Shown here: piece after piece, positions 13,201 to 28,200 of the stretch
How the letters are laid out: each line of letters begins with the position of its first letter
How positions within the stretch are numbered: position 1 is the first letter of the stretch
Source of the DNA: Sipunculus nudus
Lineage: Eukaryota > Annelida > Sipuncula > Golfingiida > Sipunculidae
Direction of reading: 5' to 3'
Length of the DNA stretch: 64,000 nt
Assembly: GCA_026874595.1 (NCBI GenBank)
Contig: CM049309.1
Coordinates: forward strand, 9,633,076-9,697,075
Notes under the pieces: model-generated
Told to the model about the DNA's origin: nothing
Seen by the model: the letters and a program-made list of their open reading frames with translations, nothing else
The model's database searches: none
Program-made: the position numbers and the translations under genes

Positions 13201-16200
13201 TATAAAAAACATGGTGCGGAAAATTTGATATCATAATATGATGGACCAATTTTTATTATTTTTCAATGTTGAACATGTGCCATTATGTTATATATGTCAA
13301 AGTATATATATATATATATTAGATATGTAAACTATGAAAAATGTAATTTCATAATCAGGATTTATCGTACTTGTATTAATCTACTATTCTGATACTGTTT
13401 CAGAATCTCTCCACCAGGGGAATTTTGTACCAACAGTTTTCAGGAGACCCCTCACTGGCATACGTTCCCCATATGTGCTGTATCTAAAGTCACTGCCATC
13501 CGAGTAACAGTTGGTTCACTCCCACGATCTCAGAGAATCATCCATGTCCCATGCAATGACCCCTCACATGTCACTGCCCCAGCTAAAGCTGATCTCCACC
13601 CACCTCATGAATATGCAGATCAAGAACCCCCGCACTCAAGGTCACCATCAAGCAGGTCTAGCACTCCCACTGGTCGCTCCTCGGGTTCAAGTACCCCGAC
13701 TTACGGGAGATGCTCAAATGATAATCTTAGCGAGAAAGATGGCAGTTCCGATGATTCAGAGGCTTGTTTGTCACCACGCAATGTATGTGGCTTAGAGAAA
13801 GCTAGATTGGTACCCATATCAGAAGACGGGGGTACATCATACACCGGTGCTTCACACAGGCCAAGTTTAAATTCCATGTCAAGTTGTGATCCATATGATA
13901 AACTTCCTGGAGGGAGGGCGAGGGAGTTATCAGAAGGAGGGGCGAAGCCAAAACGACCCGGCTGTGTTCCATATCAAAAGCTTCCAACTTCACCACAGGA
14001 TATTGACGCTTTAGACTGTGATCGATTTTTGCGAAAAACAATGGACTTCAAAAGTCTTAAGAGTCCAAAGGTTCTCTTGAGTAAAAAGTCACCAGCCTTT
14101 AGTTTTTATTCAAAAACCAGCGTGTCAAACACAGATAGTTCTGACAGTGAGAATTCTTCTTCTCCAGATATGGATTTATTTCTGATGTCACTTACTCTTA
14201 GCAAGGAGAGACTAACACCAAGTGATTATGAAGATCATCTAGCCAAATTAGCCAAGAAGAAAACGCGAGCTTTCAGCCCATTAGCAAAGGACCTAAGACG
14301 GCAGTTTGATGAGTTATTTATTGACAGTAAACATCATTCACCAAAAGGCCAGATAAGTGAAACACTTAAATGTGCATCAGTGTTAAAACAGTGGAAGAAA
14401 ACAGGAGAGGAGGAACCTCCATACACTAATTGTCAAATGCAGACCGAAAATACCTATCAAATCTCTAACGAAAAACACACACCTCATCACAACCACACCT
14501 GCCAACCAGAATTCAACCAAATCTGCCACAAATCAGGCCAGGGTGTGAATACACACCACAACGATACGCAGAATGGATTTACACAAGCACAGACAAAAAC
14601 TGCTGAAAACGGATTTTCTCATGAGGATACTCCAGTTCATTTCTCAGTTGGAGAAAACGGAGCTTTGCCACCCATCTCTGATATTACTAACAACCACAAG
14701 TTGCCAGATACCCCAACAAAACAAAGTGCTGTCAGGCCAGCTAGCATGTGTTTACCATCAAGAGCTTATGCAAGCACCGATAATTTGGACAATGTGTCAG
14801 ATGAGAGCACTAAAGGTAGTACAAATCGTCCAATGGTAATACGGAGTCCTACAGATGCAGTGTGTGTTCCAGGTTTCTCAGGGTTCAACAGAGGGACAGC
14901 TCTCTTCAAGAGTCTAGTTCGCAGAGAACTGAAAAACCAGGTAATCTTAAGTACAATGAAACCTGTGTTATAAAACCACCCATGGGACTGGCCATAAGTG
15001 GTCATAATTGACTGGTGGTTTTAATTGACAGGTGGTCTTTTAGACAGGTTCTACTGTATTTTCATATAGCTGACATATGTGTAAAATTTTTATCAAATCC
15101 ATGAAACAGTTTCTCAATCGTCTTGTGGATACACACACACCCACACACACAATCAACTGAAAACAATAACCCTATTCTTTTGTATGGTTACTAATAAGTG
15201 TCATAAGAGTTATAAAAAAACACTATAATCACTGGTGCCATTGGTTTCCTGTAAACTAGACTGCTGTTTGTTAGCTGAACCAAGTAGTTAAAGATACATT
15301 ATCATTGGAGGAAATCAGCTCAAATTGTCATTTATCATGTGTAGTCTTCAGAAAAAACTCTATGACAGCAATGAATTTAAACCAGTATGGGCATCAAAGA
15401 TCAAAAGTATTCTCGATAAATGCAGATACTTATACATGTGGAACACCAGTCATGATGTTAACAAGAAATGGTTACAAAGGAGCATAGGGCTCAGACTTAA
15501 TGATATCTGTAAGCAAAATTGGCATAATGAATTGGCAGAAAACAAACTGTGCCACAGTTATAGGATAATTAAGCAGGACTTTGGCTTTGAAAAATATTTA
15601 AATACACTTAACCTCTCAGAGAGAAATGCCATGATTAAATTTCGGTGTGCAAATCACAAACTTCCATCTCATATTAGTCTTTTTAAACAAAAAAAACATT
15701 CTAGCCTATGCACATTATGTAATCTAAATACCCACGGTGATGAGTTTCATTATTTGTTTGAATGTACTGCCTTCAAGACGGAAAGGTCCCGCCTAATACC
15801 AAAGTTTTACCTGACTAGACCAAACACCTTAAAAATGCATCTATTGTTCAATACTGAGGATCGATTACAACTATAAAACTTAGCTAAATTTGCAAAGAAA
15901 ATCATGTCAGCATTAAATTAAAAATATTACTGCACTTGATACACCCAGGGAACATCCTATATATACACATTACAAATAATTATTTTACCATCTTAGTGTC
16001 AGTATTATTTTCAGATAGGTGTTCCTATCTTTATGCGGATATTAATATATTGGTATGTTGCATATTATCTTCTTTTTATACTTATGTTAGAAATATGTGC
16101 TTCTGTCGTATATTGATTGTTATTGGTCATTTGATGACTACGTAAAATTTGTTTTATATCACATGTGATCTTGCCATGTGAGAATTTCTTTATAATGTAT

Positions 16201-19200
16201 TGCATGACTCTGTATACCCCGAAAGGGGTCCTTCTGAGTTGAATAAACTTCAAACTTCTAAACTTCATTTGCAATAAAATATGTATTAACTTAATTTATT
16301 TTGGCTGAATTGAAATGTTTCCCAGCAAAACAATTCTAGCACACAAACTTTTTTACAGGAGTAAGCAACAGATTAGAAGGAAACTTTGGCAGATACCATC
16401 ATATTCTGAGGAGGAAACCATATATTTTAAAAATATTAACATGCTTGGTATGTGAATGGGTCCCTTTAAGCCACAGTGGAGTGTGTTTATGATCCTCTAT
16501 GACACAATGCATCTCTGTTTTCTGATATCATAATATCAATCACATGCTGCCCTTTGGTGTGTAAGAATTGAACAAACATGTCAAACCACAAAGGATTTTC
16601 ACCTTTGTTTTGGAAGAATTTCATACAAATAAATTCCAAAATGTGAACATATCCAAATATTCTCACTGCCAGTTAATGAAGGCGACATAATATAGTTATT
16701 TTTAAATCCATGGATCTATTATTCATAGATCTAGCAGAAACAAACACAAATTGACCAAAGCAAAAAAGTACTACACCTGGTTTAATGTTACCTATAAACA
16801 TACCAGGTATACCAAATATATATGTGAAATATAATAAATTCTCCTTAAAATATTATGGTATCTGCCAATATTTTACTCTAAAACTGTTTGCTTACTCCTG
16901 TACTATCTCTCCTGTAAGCATGCACCAGGTTTTAAACATAAACATAGAGCACATGCCACCTGGTGGCTGTACCATGCAACACCAGAAATCAAGATTTCCA
17001 AGCTACTAACTGGTGTTTCTTCCATGTTTCTTCTTTCATGTTAGGGAATTACAACCATACACAAGTTCAGACCTCTGGTCACTCAGTCTTTTTACCAAAA
17101 CAGACATGTGGACAGTGTTTACACACACAGGTACCATAACAAAGTATAAAAACCGTTGAACTTGAGATATTAAGCCCCTGTACCAGGACAGATTTGCTGG
17201 GAAACTTTTGCTTTCACCCAGAATGAGCTATTAACATAAGATAATACACAATATTATTACAATGAATATGAATTAACCTTTAATTATCAATCTGTTATTA
17301 TTTAGCAGCTAGGTTTCTACTCAGTGTTTGTGATATTTTTTCAGGGTAAGACAGATACTGCATCCACTGTTCCATCATCTGAGGAGCAAGCAGCCTTCCA
17401 GCAGTCTTTCCATCGCAGCAGCAGTCTCATTTTCAACAGCAGATCAGGGCTGCCTCTACAGTCTAGTCCAGTAAGTCAAAATCTCAGTCTCAAACTGAAC
17501 GCAGGTCAGGGCTGCCTCTGCAGTCTTGTCTAGTAAGTCAAAATCCCAGTCCTCAACAGCAGATCAGGGCTGCCTCTACAGTCTCTTCCAGTAAGTCTAA
17601 ATCTCAGGCTCACCTTCAACAACAGATCAGGTCTACCTCTTTAGTCTAGTCCAGTAAGTCAAAATCTTAGTCTCATCCTCTATAGCAGATCAGGGCTACC
17701 TCTAAAGTCTTTTCAAGTAAGTCAAAATTTCAGTCTCACCTTCAACAGCAGATCAGGGCTGCCTCTACAGTCTTGTCTAGTAAGTCAAAATCTCAGTCTC
17801 ATCCTCTATAGCAGATCAGGGCTACCTCTACAGTCTTGTCCAGTAAGTCAAAATCTCAGTCTCATCCTCTATAGCAGATCAGTGCTGCCTCTACAGTCTT
17901 GTCCAGTAAGTCAAAATCTCAGCCTCATCCTCTATAGCAGATCAGGGCTACCTCTACAGTCTTGTCAAGTAAGTCAAAATTTCAGTCTCACCTTCAACAG
18001 CAGATCAGGGCTGCCTCTACAGTCTTGTCTAGTAAGTCAAAATCTCAGTCCTCAACAGCAGATCAGGGCTACATCTACAGTCTTGTCCAGTAAATCAAAA
18101 TCTTAGTCTCAACCTCAACAGCAGATCAGTGCTGCCTCTACAAACTTGTCCAGTAAGTCAATATCTCAGTCTCATCCTCAACAGCAGATCAGGGCAACCT
18201 CTACAGTCTTGTCCAGTAAGTCAAAATCTCAGTCTCAACCTCAACAACAGATCAGGGTGCCCTCTACAGTCTTCATAAGTAAGTCAAAATCTCAGTCTCA
18301 TCCTAAACAGCAGATCAGGGCTACCTCTACAGTCTTGTCCAGTAGGTAAAAATCTGAGTCTCATCCTCAACAGCAGATCACTGCTGCATCTACAGTCTTG
18401 TCCAGTAAAATGCTGAAAAGGGAGATTTCCCTGATTATATTTTATGATGAAAAATTATGACACCAGGTTTTACAAGGATTCAGACAGCTGAATAAGTGTT
18501 AATTTCAATTATACCAGGGTTAAATGTGTGGGATGATATCATACTTATGGCTGCATTTAAAAATATTGTTATGCTGGAGTTTTTATATATATATACGAGC
18601 TTCTAAGGTGTATCACTAGATTGTGTGTAGCTTTACTGATAAATGAACAGGCTCACCATGTCCAACAGACTGTGGATGTAAACTGAATACAGAAGCTTGT
18701 GGTTATCACAACAGACTTCTACTGACTTTCAGTGGAAGTTTGGTAGAATATCTACATGTAAAGCACATATAAAAAACTTGAAATATAACTAAAATGAGAG
18801 AGTATTTCATTTTATAACCTTTTCAGCAAAATAGTTTGAATGTTCAGTGAGATAACATAAGTAAAAATCTCAACTCAAGGACTTACATGCTTTGTAGCTG
18901 TAGCTTTTTACCACACCACACAGTCATCAACAAGAAAACAGGTGCCATTTACAACATCCAGTGTGGTGACTGTAGGAAGCACTGCATTGGGAAGACAGCT
19001 TGTCCACTGGGGAAATGACTGCAGGAACATCAAAAACAAGCCACGTCAGCCATTTTTTTACACTGGAGGGATGCCAGACACCAAATGCAGTGGGACTCTG
19101 TTAAGATCCTATTGTCAGATACTATCAATGTAAGGGGAAAATAAAGGAGTCTAAGACAAGCCTTGTGACTTGGGCCTAGAATTTCCACAGAGTTACAACC

Positions 19201-22200
19201 ACTTGGTGTCACATGATCCCTTAGGTCATGTGACAACCCCCGAGTTGTTGCCAAGCACCCAAGATTGCTGATGATTACCGTGTGTATGGTTGATAGCAAC
19301 AGCTACACACAGTTTAAGTCCTTGACTTGAGAGTTTTACTAACTTTATGGAATACCCAGGGACAGGATCCAACAAACATAGTTTAAGTAAGATAACATAT
19401 CTCTTCTCCCAGGAGTCCTAATTTGCATACAGGAACATTTTCTGGTTTTTGTCAGGCACCTGTGAAGAAGAACACCAACTCAGGGTTTCATTTTGATGAA
19501 TCACTCACAAATCCCAAGGCCATTAAAAAGTAAGTATCAGTTGATATATTAAAAAAAATCTATATTTATATGATTGTCAGAGAGCACAGATGTAAGTTGT
19601 CATTACTGAAAAGTGAAGCCACAGTATTGCTTTAGCTCAGCTGACTGACACTCAGTGGTCACCTTGCCAACTCTACAAAATTAAGTGTTAGAATACCAGT
19701 TTGAGGGGACTACACCTGTCACCTTTATGAGCAGTCCCTACTGTTTCTTACCCTGCTTATAAAAGCATCTAATTTTCCTGCATATCCATTAGAATGTTAA
19801 GTACTACATGTTGGGATCTTTGCCCAGAGCCCCGGGGCCCTGTGGAGGTTAAGGCATCCCCTCCTCCTTGACCTATTATAACGTTAACATTTATAACATT
19901 AACATTTAAAATGTTGGCACATATGCCTTTTGTCTGTCATCTGACAAATTTGGTTGTAAGGGCACTTACTAATTGTAACTGTTTAACTTTGAAACTTCTA
20001 ACTGAACAACAAGGGAAGTAGTAGAAATCTTTTTGTGAACCCAAAATTAGGTCCGGGTGACATGTATTCTGTGAGCTATGTCGAAACACAATTTTGAGCT
20101 CACAGACAGGTTCTTCTCAGTGACCAAAGCTGCATGTTTAACAAATATTTTGTGTTGGTTCATTAAATATAAATAAAGTGTCTCATTTGCACCTTTAAGA
20201 CAGATATGCACCTGATGGCAAGTTGCAAAGAATTGACACATCTATCTATACAGAATGGTCACTTAAAGGGGCCTATTTGGATATCTGACGTGCGTTAAAT
20301 AAAAATTATTCCTTGGACCATTTATAAAAATAGGCCATCATTAGTTACATGGGTTTTCTTTTAACTGTGTTTACTTGCAGCTTATAGATTCGTCACAGAC
20401 GTGTTATAAGCTCATTTTTAGCAGGATTTGCTTACAGTAAATTCATATGGACACAGAACAGGAGGCCATATATCGCATAAATACTATAGATAAGGCAGGT
20501 TAATAGCTGGCTTTAAAATAACAATGATTTGTCCATTTTAGGTAAGATTTCATACAAAAGTTCTAGTATCTCTGTGTCTAATGTGTCAGTTGCCATGAAG
20601 TTTCGATCTTGTTTTTATGTCTGTGTGTATCCATAAGATATCTGATGAAATATTTCATGGCTTTCATTAGAAATCCAAATTTTTTTTTGTTATTTGTTTC
20701 TTGAAGTGATACAATTTTTAGCTCAGCTGAGCTATAGTCGTGGTCCATTGTCCGTTGTCCGTCTGTCTGTCCGTCCGTCCGTCCGTCCGTAGATGTGGCA
20801 CGTTTTGAAACCGTAAGACCTAGGAATCCAAAATTCAGCATAATGTTAGATGTCCCCAAGATCTCCTACCAAGCCGAAAACTGGGTCTTTGCGACTAGTT
20901 CCTTTGAGAAATTAAGGAAAAACCTCAATTTTTTATTAAAATCCTATTTTCACACTTCAGGACTGCCTAATATCAAAACCACTCATCTGTTTTTCCTAAT
21001 ATTTACCATAAATATTCCTCTATATAGTTCCTATGTACATGCCAGAAATTAAGTCTGTAAAATATAAATTCTCTAAGTTATGGGCCCAAACATAATGGAC
21101 TTTGTAAAAAATCAGGAAAAATAATAACTCACTTAACATGAAAAATTTTGAAACTAGAGTCTATTTTCTCAAGTATATCACTATGTTTAATTAAGATTCA
21201 ATTGTTTACCCAAAATTAGATCTGAATTTTGTAAATTTTTTAAGTTATTAGCATAAAAAAAAAATCAGTACCTTAAATTTTGCCCAACTTTGACCATGGC
21301 ACGTTTTTTTCCTGTAAGCACCATTGATTTAATTTTCACAGCATGTAAACATAAATATTTAGTTTGTCTAAATCTGAAATTTAAAAAAATAAAAGCTTGA
21401 AAATTAAGCTAGTTATTGATTTTTTTTTCTGTAGTCACTTGCTTAGATTACAGATGCAGGGTCCCACATCAGGTCACTGGAAGTCAGCTATGCCAGGGTT
21501 TCTGATTTGTTACAGTCACTGGGGGAGATCCCCTGCTGTGACAGGTGTACAGTTATTCTCATATCACCACCCCAATCCCCCCCCCCCCACAAACCCAACC
21601 GACCAAGTGTTATGCAGTAATTGTTATTGTTTTCACTGTATCTCCTTAATTGTAATGCTGTTTCCACTCCAATATGCAAAAACTTTCATTGAAAAAATAA
21701 TTCAAGGTGTAATCCAGAAGATGCAATGTTGTGTAATGTAGCATTTTTAAAGAAATTAATTTTCTTTTAAATGATTTTAACAAATATAAATGAACCCATC
21801 AGTATGCTTAAATTATTATAAAATATGAAGCACATTATGGATAAATAAAGACACAATTAAAAATTGTGAAATCTAAATCAAGTATTATTTTTAGATATTT
21901 ATTGTTTTGCAGATTTAAAAGATATATTTTTGTGGTAAAAAATAAATAAACATTTGTATGCATGATGTGGTGTTATCTGACAAGATTGAGATTTATGATG
22001 ATGCAATTGAGAATTATGAATCAACTTTTATATTCAGATATATATGTTAAATTGGAAATGTATAGAAATATAAACTTAAATTAGAAAATAATTGATGTGA
22101 TAAAAAAATCTGGATTTAATACAAACATTTGTTCATTATTTTCCTGCCTCAGCAGAATTTGAGATCAGGCTTTGTTTGCCCTGTTTTATGTTGTAAATTA

Positions 22201-25200
22201 GCTAAATTTCAACTGTATACATTTCATAAAAAAATACGTATATATTTAATAATATATATTATACAAAAAATAGATGCAATTGAACAAATGTGTAAACTAC
22301 TGAAATGTCAACAGTTAATTGAAAAACCAACTAATGATCATGGTAATAGTACAGATCATTTGTTCACGAACTGCTCACATGCTTTAGTTTCAACAGTAGG
22401 AAACACATGGTCAGGTCACAAAATATTTTTTGCAACAATTTCTTGCTCATCAATACAAACCAATCATATAAACCAACCATGGCCTTTATTACCTCTTCCT
22501 CTTACACTTTATCTCCATTAGATATTATTTTAGATTTTTACCTTCAAGGTTAACGTCAGCTGAGCACAGTGACCCATAGGTCCCTTGTTTAAGTTAATCA
22601 GCAGATTACTTTTAAAATAGAATTAATTTTTCCAGTTATTTCAAAGTATCATTTCAATTTTATTCAGAGTTTTCATGAAATTCATAATAATCTTACTTCA
22701 AAAGGTTAAAGCATGATTTATTTTGAATTTTATATTCACTTCATGCAAAACATAACTCATCAGTATCCCAAGTTTTGAGAACTTCAGTCAGATTTTAAAT
22801 ACAGTTAAACCTGTCTAAAGCGGACAGTCAAGGGACTCCATCATTTTGTCCTTAATAGTGAGGTGTCCTTATTAGGCAGGTTGACCTTGGTTGATAACTG
22901 AGGGATTATAAATAAAGATAACGAACAGCTGCAAGAACGTGTTTATTGTACTATATCAGATTTCATGTATATGTACAACATATTCATACACACATCATGC
23001 ATTCAATATTCATATACAAACTTTGATTATTTTTACTTATCTCAAGTAGTGAACAATCTAAGGAGAAAAGTCGATGAAGATATCCGTAAAAACAATGTTC
23101 ATATACTTGTGTACGCTCTTTTTCACAGATTCACTCAGTCGAATAAGCTTGACATTCTCAGATAGCATAAGCTCCCTCCCAGGAGTATGTGTGGTGCCAC
23201 CTGGCGGCATTGCCTTAAACTCTCCTAGTTCAGCTGTCGAAATGCGATAATCTCAAAGATAATGACGACATTGATAATGCGAAGATTAAAATGGCTACGA
23301 ACCTGGGAACATTCGTTTTTATAGGTGTAGCTTTAGCCTAAAATAAACTTTCTTTGATGGTGGTTGTTTGGTTTGATTTGCTTTAATGTTGAAGGCACCG
23401 AGATTAAACAAACCCCTAGGAGCTTGTGCACGGCGGCATGGTACAAACAGCTAAGGAGCGAGCAGATATTTGACACTGAGCAGATCAGTTTGAGATATAC
23501 TGAGCAAAACCGATAAATTAAAATCAAACAGCCTGCTATGACAAATGGCTAATTTTACAGTTAGATTTTGCGTGGTGAGATCAAGGATGCATGGGAAATC
23601 GGTAGCCGGTTAATCAATTTATTGACCCCGCGGTCGAGCAAAAAATATGCAGCTTCGCAACGTCTGAATGATCAACCGTGGAATAAAGTGACACAATGTT
23701 TAACGCTTCATATTTGCTGTGTTTAACTTATGGGCACATCACACCGTGACATGAGCATGGACACGCATTAAGGTAACAACTGGGGATTGCATAATCCTTT
23801 GTGTTCCAGTCCTTGGAACAGCAACAGTACCGGTGGTCTTTGATGTTGCCCGGGGCAAGCGATCAGTGTTCGCCGGAGGTGGCGTATCGTGTCCGCATTT
23901 GTCAGGTTTCCTACTCTTAGAATGTCGGTTTGAATTGAAATGTGCTGTCTGTTTTCCGCAGTAGTGAGGTGTCCGCCTTACAGAGGTTCCGCTTATACAT
24001 AACATATAGGGAATTTTGAAGGGACTTAACTATCTTGTCCGTAATAGCCAGTTGTCCGCCTTAGTGAGGTGTCCGTTAGACAAGTTTTCACTGTATTTAA
24101 AAAAATGTTCAAGATTAGTTATTGTTAAAAAAAGAAGTTTGAAACAGATGGGTGATTTGTGTAAGGTCACATCAGATTCGAAGAGATATATTGTATTGTA
24201 TCTTAAAATATATGACATTTAAACATAACATTAACAGGTTCGGAGGCTATAGCCATTGCTAGTTGAACTGGTGCTGGTGATTTTCTATCAGTAGTCATCT
24301 TTTTCCACAGTTCCTTGTCTTGTGTGAATCTTGGCCACCAGGAGGCACCAGCCACTGATGACAAAGACGGAAACCAAAAATTATACAGCACAAGTGCTCC
24401 AGCATCAACTAATAGGCTGCTAGGGAACTTTGAAGTGAGTAATTCCATGAGACTGTGGCCACAAAATAAAAAAACACATTTATTAAAAAAAAATTGTATA
24501 TATGAAAAATGTTAATAACCACAAAGCTTGGATGAGTCTTAACTGCATATATGCAGTGTTCATATTCAGGATCCTGAATACCACCACATAAAAAAGCTTC
24601 AGGAAAATGCGAGAATTTAAAACCCTTGCAGGGGGACAATTGTATAATCAACAGGTGTGTTTACAACAGGGAAACTTGTGTAATCTGAGGCAGATACAGT
24701 AATTTATTTGAATGACAAAGAAGTTAAGCTTTAATTGTGTTTGAGAATGAAACAGGACTCACTTTTTAAACTTTGCAACTCTGGTGCTTGAAACTGTCTC
24801 TGAGTCTGTTGAATCATATATTAGGTCTTAAATGATGGCCTTTGCTTAGGTTATAGTTTGGACCCCTGTCTTGATGTTTTTTTTCCTTTAACATTTTTTT
24901 TATTATTTGTTAATATATAACTTTTGGCTTCATATTTCTTGGCAGATACTTCACCAGTTTTGTGGAATATAATGTATCATGAAATAGGAAATAACAAATA
25001 ATCATCTTTGTGACTTTAGTAAATTGTTAAATTCAGTACACACATAGTAATGGAACATACAGTGCAGTCTTCAAGCACAATGTATTGTCCTAATCACCAA
25101 CTCTGGCAAATTTACAGAATTCTGACAATACCTTTCACAAGACTTGCTCAGATGTCCGGAAAAAAGAGGTGTCCATGATAGTGAGATGTCCATTAAAAGA

Positions 25201-28200
25201 GGTATTTCTGTATTTGTGATGAAGAATCAATGTTTTATATATATTAGCAAATACTGTGGCAGTTTGTTGCTATCATACCTGATCATGATTATAAATTTTA
25301 CAACATATTTTCTGTGACAGGAGAGTGTACTTAATGGAAGAATAGAGCCATGTGGAGTCATCGAGGGATTCAAGGCCGCGATCGGTGCCAGCGGTGCCTT
25401 CTGCCCGAAACACATTGAACTGCAAGTCACCGCCTTCTTCTTCTCTCTGTCTGATGACAACGCACCGTCACCATACCTGGTAAGTTATCATCCTCGAAAA
25501 TCACACGTATGCATGGTCTCTTATCCTCAGGAGCAGGCAAAGATTACTGGTTGGCTTTATATTGGAGAAGCTGAAATTTAGCAATTTTTCCACATTTTGA
25601 ACATTTTTTTCGTGAGGATTTCATATTCGTGATGATTTCTCATTTGCAAATATTGCAAAATTAAAATCCTTGCGAACAAAAAGGAAACATGCACAGTATT
25701 GGTAATAAGTAATAATTGTAATAGGAAGAAATTTAATTACTTTTCTTCAGTATAGTCAGTAATGGGTAATAGACATTGAAAAGTAGTCTTTTTAATAGTT
25801 GTACACTGAAAATTAAGAGATGAGCACTTATGTTGTACAGTAGAACCTGTCTTGAAAGACCACCCGTCTATTACAACCACCCTTGAGTGAACCATTCAAT
25901 GTTGCTTTGTCCTTTCAAAACATATAATTCTTCTCTGTGATCTGAATCTTATACCTTTAACTATAAAATTATGAAACATATATGTACTGCAATACTAAAG
26001 TAATACATGAGCCTGTTAAAGTAATAAATATATGTATTTATTGTGTCTCAGGGTCATATAAATTTGGAATCCTTAGGAAAGAGAGGCTATCATATACCAA
26101 AAAGAGGAACTGTGCAAGTTGTAAGTACAACATTTTTTAATATAACCAATATATTATATAGAACAACATTGCTTAGAGTCATATGATTAGAGTTTTAACC
26201 AGTCTTTATTTCTGAATATTTAGATGCCCTAAGTTGATAGACATATTGGTTTGGTGGGTGTGTTTGTAACAACCTTGCTTTTAATACTATAGGGCCTTTC
26301 TTGTAATTTACTTTAAAATTATTAACAAATTAACCATTTTCAGCAAACTCATAGTCAGATGGTTGTCATGGTGAAATTACTGACTACAGATCTAGTAACA
26401 CTCATCACGCAGACTTTATACACTGCAATCATCTCAGATCTCCCTGGATATTACTTCTGCTTAGTATAGCAAGGTTCTCCAGGGACCAAGGTGGACAAAG
26501 AAATGTAATCAGACCAATGAGAGCGTGGGATCTCATTCTGCATCTAGCTCTGAATTTTAATCATGTGATACCCGCTCCCGAGACACCTGCTATCATTGGT
26601 CCGATTCTTGGCCCTGTGCAGTGTAACAGTGTAATCAGACCTCAAAGAGCAGACACGGTATGACTCACAATGGATCTATAATCCAGTCTCTTTATTGAAG
26701 GCATAAGGTTCAAGGTCACTTACCTACTTAATAAAGATGACAAACCATGCTGTTAGCAAGGACTTATTTTTTAGGATGAACCATAATGTTTTCTCTTAAG
26801 GTCTCAGCACATAATGTTCATGGTCTAGTAAGGGCCTTGCTTGAGTAAGCTGCCCTATAGTAATCACCCTGTCCATCTTGGATTGACCTATGGATCTCAA
26901 ACTTGACTTATATATGGCCCACCTCCACAGCAAGAACCCTATTGATTTTGGGGTCATTAGGTTTAAGGTCAGGGTCACAGGACCCACATCTTTTAAAAAT
27001 TTTTGTTGATGCATTTTAAGCCAAACTTTTCTTCCCAGACCTTCCATCTTGTACATATAGCATTCCTGTTAATAGGGAAAGATCCCTATCAGTTTTAGGG
27101 TCACAAAGTCTTAAGGTCAAGGTCGCAGGAGCCAGCTGTCCACAAATTCATTTCCGTATGATAACTCCAGTTTGGATTGACAACTGGATCTCAAACTTGA
27201 CCTATATATGGCACACCACTAAAGCAAGAACCTTTTTGATTTGGGGTCTTGAAGTCAAAGGTCAAGGTCACAGGAGCCACATCTGTAAAAAGATCATGGA
27301 GGCATTGTAAGTGTTTCTTCCAAAATCTTTCACTTTTGGATTACCTAACAATAGGGGGAGAACCATATTGATTTTGACATCACAAGATCAAGGTCAAGGT
27401 CACAGGACCATCCTACTGATTTATATGCTGACAAGGCACATCAGATGTAATTATACATCTATTGCTGTGGAAACTCCATTTCTACACCTTCATACACGAC
27501 TGTCACTGATTCAAACATCTTGGTTCATATGTTTAAATACTGTTTAGGGTCAGTTCCCTCTGTCTCTGCATGTAATCAGGGAATATATTATATTTTTTCA
27601 AGCATCACTCAGCCCACACTAGTCTATGGGCCTTTTGCAGGGCCCTTCCTGACCCCTCAGTATTCTAGTTATGATTTGATATTATGAAATGATATTATGA
27701 ACACTTGTAAATCTGATGATGGGCATGTCAGCAAGACTTGTAAAGTAATTATCAAGTAAGGAAATATCAATAAAATATTCATAGTAATTAAAACGGAAAT
27801 AAAAGAGAAACTTTATTTATCCTCAATTTGATATCTTTAAATGTATGTATTTTTATTACAGACCTTGTTCAACCCCAATGGTACAGTTGTGAAAATGTTT
27901 GTTGTGATGTATAACTTAGAGGATATGCCACCAAATTGTCAAACGTTCCTTCGACAAAGAACTCTCTACATGCCCACCAGAGGGAGCCCTGAGGAACAAG
28001 ATGGCCTCCCAAGTTACATGCGTTACCTTATCCACCTTAGGCGAGTTTTAATTTTGTTTAATATTAATTTTGAATAAGCTCTTTTTTTAACAATTATGCA
28101 TAAATGGTTTATATCCTATCAGCTTTTTGTATGTGATATAGTAAGAGTATCAAAATCTGGTAATTTTCATTGAATCAGTACTCTTCCAAATATGTTCCTA

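Noticed and set aside
13802-15005. Antisense and shifted open frames over Atos exon 5
   Set aside because: Shadows of the 512-codon exon. No independent motif.
17882-18349. Repeat-encoded open frames reading SRSGLPLQS-type units
   Set aside because: These are intronic tandem copies of the Atos exon 6 boundary, not a separate coding repeat. Stops and degraded units interrupt them.
19620-19710. TTTAGCTCAGCTGACTGACA, resembling a tRNA 5' half
   Set aside because: No acceptor-stem pairing and no clear B box; not called as tRNA.
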